The translations under genes were made by a program, and so were the position numbers. The notes under the pieces were generated by a model. That model had not been told where the DNA came from. It did no database searches and saw nothing but the letters and a program-made list of their open reading frames with translations. This document shows positions 62,519 through 64,000 of a DNA stretch of 64,000 nt, in pieces; position 1 is the stretch's first letter, and every line of letters starts with the position of its first letter. The stretch comes from Lysinibacillus pakistanensis (GTDB lineage: Bacteria; Bacillota; Bacilli; Bacillales_A; Planococcaceae): NCBI RefSeq assembly GCF_030123245.1, contig NZ_CP126101.1, forward strand, positions 3,160,501 to 3,224,500, in the 5' to 3' direction.

Positions 62519-64000
62519 TACTTAGACACTTCCTCATAACCTAAGCGTTTGTAGATTTCTTCAATAATTTTAATGGCAGATACAGGGATAACTGTACCTG
62601 GTCCAAAGATTGCTACGGCACCAGCTTCATAAAGGAATTCATAATCCTGTGCTGGAATAACACCACCAACAATAATGATAATATCTTCACGACCTAGCTT
62701 TGTTAGCTCAGATACCAGTGCAGGAACTAATGTTTTGTGTCCTGCTGCTAAAGAGGAAACACCGATACAATGTACGTCATTTTCAACCGCCATTTGAGCT
62801 GTTTCCTCTGGTGTCATAAATAGTGGAGAAATATCTACGTCAAAACCTAAGTCAGCATAGCCTGTTGCGATAACTTTGGCACCGCGATCATGACCATCTT
62901 GCCCCATTTTTGCTACTAAAATACGTGGGCGGCGACCTTCATTTTCAAGGAATTCGTCTGTCATTCGTTTTACTTCAAGAATCTGCTCCTCATCAGAGAA
63001 GTTCGCAGAGTAAACACCAGAAATGGAACGGATAATTGCTTTATGACGGCCAGAGACAACTTCAATTGCATCTGAAATTTCCCCTAAAGACGCACGAGCA
63101 CGCGCTGCATCTACTGCTACTGCTAATAAGTTTTCTCCGCCTTCTTTTGCAGCCTTTGTTAGTCGAGCAAGATGTTTTTGTACTTCTTCTTCATTACGAG
63201 CTGCGCGCATTGATTCTAATCGCTCAATTTGTTTTTGACGTACTAATGTATTATCGATGTCGAGAATATCAATAGGCTCTTCTTTTTCTAGACGATATTT
63301 ATTGACACCAACAATTGTTTCGGATTTAGAGTCGATTTTTGCCTGACGTTTTGCCGCAGCTTCCTCAACTTTCATTTTTGGAAGACCTGTTTCAATCGCT
63401 TTCGCCATTCCACCTAGTTCTTCGATTTCTTCGATTAATGCCCATGCGGATTTTGTAATTTCCTCCGTTAATTTCTCCACATAGTATGAACCACCCCATG
63501 GATCAATCACTTTCGTCATAGCCGTTTCTTCCTGTAAGAATAACTGTGTATTACGTGCAATACGAGCAGAGAAGTCTGTTGGAAGAGCAATCGCCTCATC
63601 AAGTGCGTTTGTATGAAGAGATTGTGTATGACCCATTGAAGATGCATTAGCCTCAATTAATGTACGTGTTACGTTATTAAATGGATCTTGCTCTGTTAAA
63701 GACCAGCCAGATGTTTGTGAATGTGTACGAAGTGCTAATGTCTTTGGATTTTTCGGATTGAACGTAGACATCATTTGCGCCCAAATACGACGAGCAGCAC
63801 GCATTTTTGCAACTTCCATATAATAATTCATACCGATTGCCCAGAAGAACGATAAACGCGGGGCAAAGGCATCAATATCGATGCCAGCTTTCAATCCCGT
63901 ACGGACATACTCAAGACCATCTGCTAATGTATAAGCAAGCTCGATGTCATTAGTTGCTCCGGCTTCTTGAATATGGTAACCAGAGATTGAAATAGAGTTA
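62518..64000 (-). CDS. mutB: Methylmalonyl-CoA mutase, large/catalytic subunit, 5' end outside window
   Basis: Adenosylcobalamin-dependent isomerase of methylmalonyl-CoA and succinyl-CoA. The frame is open to base 64000, so about 220 N-terminal residues lie outside. The visible part starts with [17 protein letters not shown] (substrate barrel), continues with [16 protein letters not shown] and [15 protein letters not shown], and ends in the B12 domain with [20 protein letters not shown] (DxHxxG; the His binds cobalt) and [16 protein letters not shown]. Operon continues into meaB. Directly uses the cofactor whose ring is built by the operon at the left end. Confidence 0.95.
   Translation of the reverse strand, partial: NSISISGYHIQEAGATNDIELAYTLADGLEYVRTGLKAGIDIDAFAPRLSFFWAIGMNYYMEVAKMRAARRIWAQMMSTFNPKNPKTLALRTHSQTSGWSLTEQDPFNNVTRTLIEANASSMGHTQSLHTNALDEAIALPTDFSARIARNTQLFLQEETAMTKVIDPWGGSYYVEKLTEEITKSAWALIEEIEELGGMAKAIETGLPKMKVEEAAAKRQAKIDSKSETIVGVNKYRLEKEEPIDILDIDNTLVRQKQIERLESMRAARNEEEVQKHLARLTKAAKEGGENLLAVAVDAARARASLGEISDAIEVVSGRHKAIIRSISGVYSANFSDEEQILEVKRMTDEFLENEGRRPRILVAKMGQDGHDRGAKVIATGYADLGFDVDISPLFMTPEETAQMAVENDVHCIGVSSLAAGHKTLVPALVSELTKLGREDIIIIVGGVIPAQDYEFLYEAGAVAIFGPGTVIPVSAIKIIEEIYKRLGYEEVSK

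Overview
The window is an AT-rich stretch of a Gram-positive chromosome, almost certainly a Lysinibacillus (sphaericus group) or close relative. Reasons: strong AAGGAGG-type ribosome binding sites, many TTG/GTG starts, a bioD-bioA-bioY-bioB operon in the order described for Bacillus (now Lysinibacillus) sphaericus, a corrin operon in the order known from Bacillus megaterium, and a right-hand block syntenic with yqiW-yqjA-yqjC-yqjD-yqjE of B. subtilis. The species call is inference; no rRNA is present.

Layout. 1-9.5 kb: leftward anaerobic cobalamin operon (cbiW-H60-X-J-C-D-ET-L-F-G; cbiG runs off the left edge) behind a cobalamin riboswitch and terminator. 9.7-12.7 kb: divergent cobalt ECF transporter cbiMNQO behind a second cobalamin riboswitch and terminator. 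12.75-13.65 kb: about 21 copies of a 42-bp tandem repeat. 13.7-18.2 kb: GNAT acetyltransferase and a small surface-sugar cluster. 18.2-24.3 kb: hydrolase, dinB, a MocR regulator with a divergent aminotransferase, an Xre-cupin regulator with a divergent LysE exporter. 24.3-27.7 kb: accessory strip with a decayed IS3-type element, a broken VOC gene, orphan genes and a nested palindrome. 27.8-31.4 kb: bioDAYB with a BirA-type operator. 31.6-41.6 kb: signalling block with an OmpR-type response regulator facing a 1712-residue pseudokinase/ATPase/GAF/histidine kinase, preceded by a Cys-rich 72-residue protein and an HD-GYP protein. 42-50 kb: AraC regulator/EamA exporter, Cj0069-family protein, a second LysE-type exporter, a second 42-bp repeat array (9 copies), TPR protein, chemoreceptor. 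50.2-52.6 kb: carboxynorspermidine dehydrogenase and decarboxylase. 52.7-57.3 kb: Rpn-type remnant, a secreted protein behind a c-di-GMP-I riboswitch, a CheW-like protein, a PepT-like peptidase, a multi-hairpin GC-rich element, a coiled-coil protein. 57.4-64 kb: propionate/methylmalonyl-CoA genes (carboxylase beta, epimerase, MeaB, mutase), with the Prli42 miniprotein, YqjA and bacilliredoxin BrxB.

How it fits together. The left end imports cobalt and builds the corrin ring under B12 feedback; the right end holds a main B12 consumer, methylmalonyl-CoA mutase with its chaperone MeaB. A second theme is c-di-GMP: an HD-GYP phosphodiesterase candidate at 39-40 kb and a c-di-GMP-I riboswitch at 54 kb ahead of a secreted protein. 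No tRNA, rRNA, CRISPR array or intact mobile element was seen.
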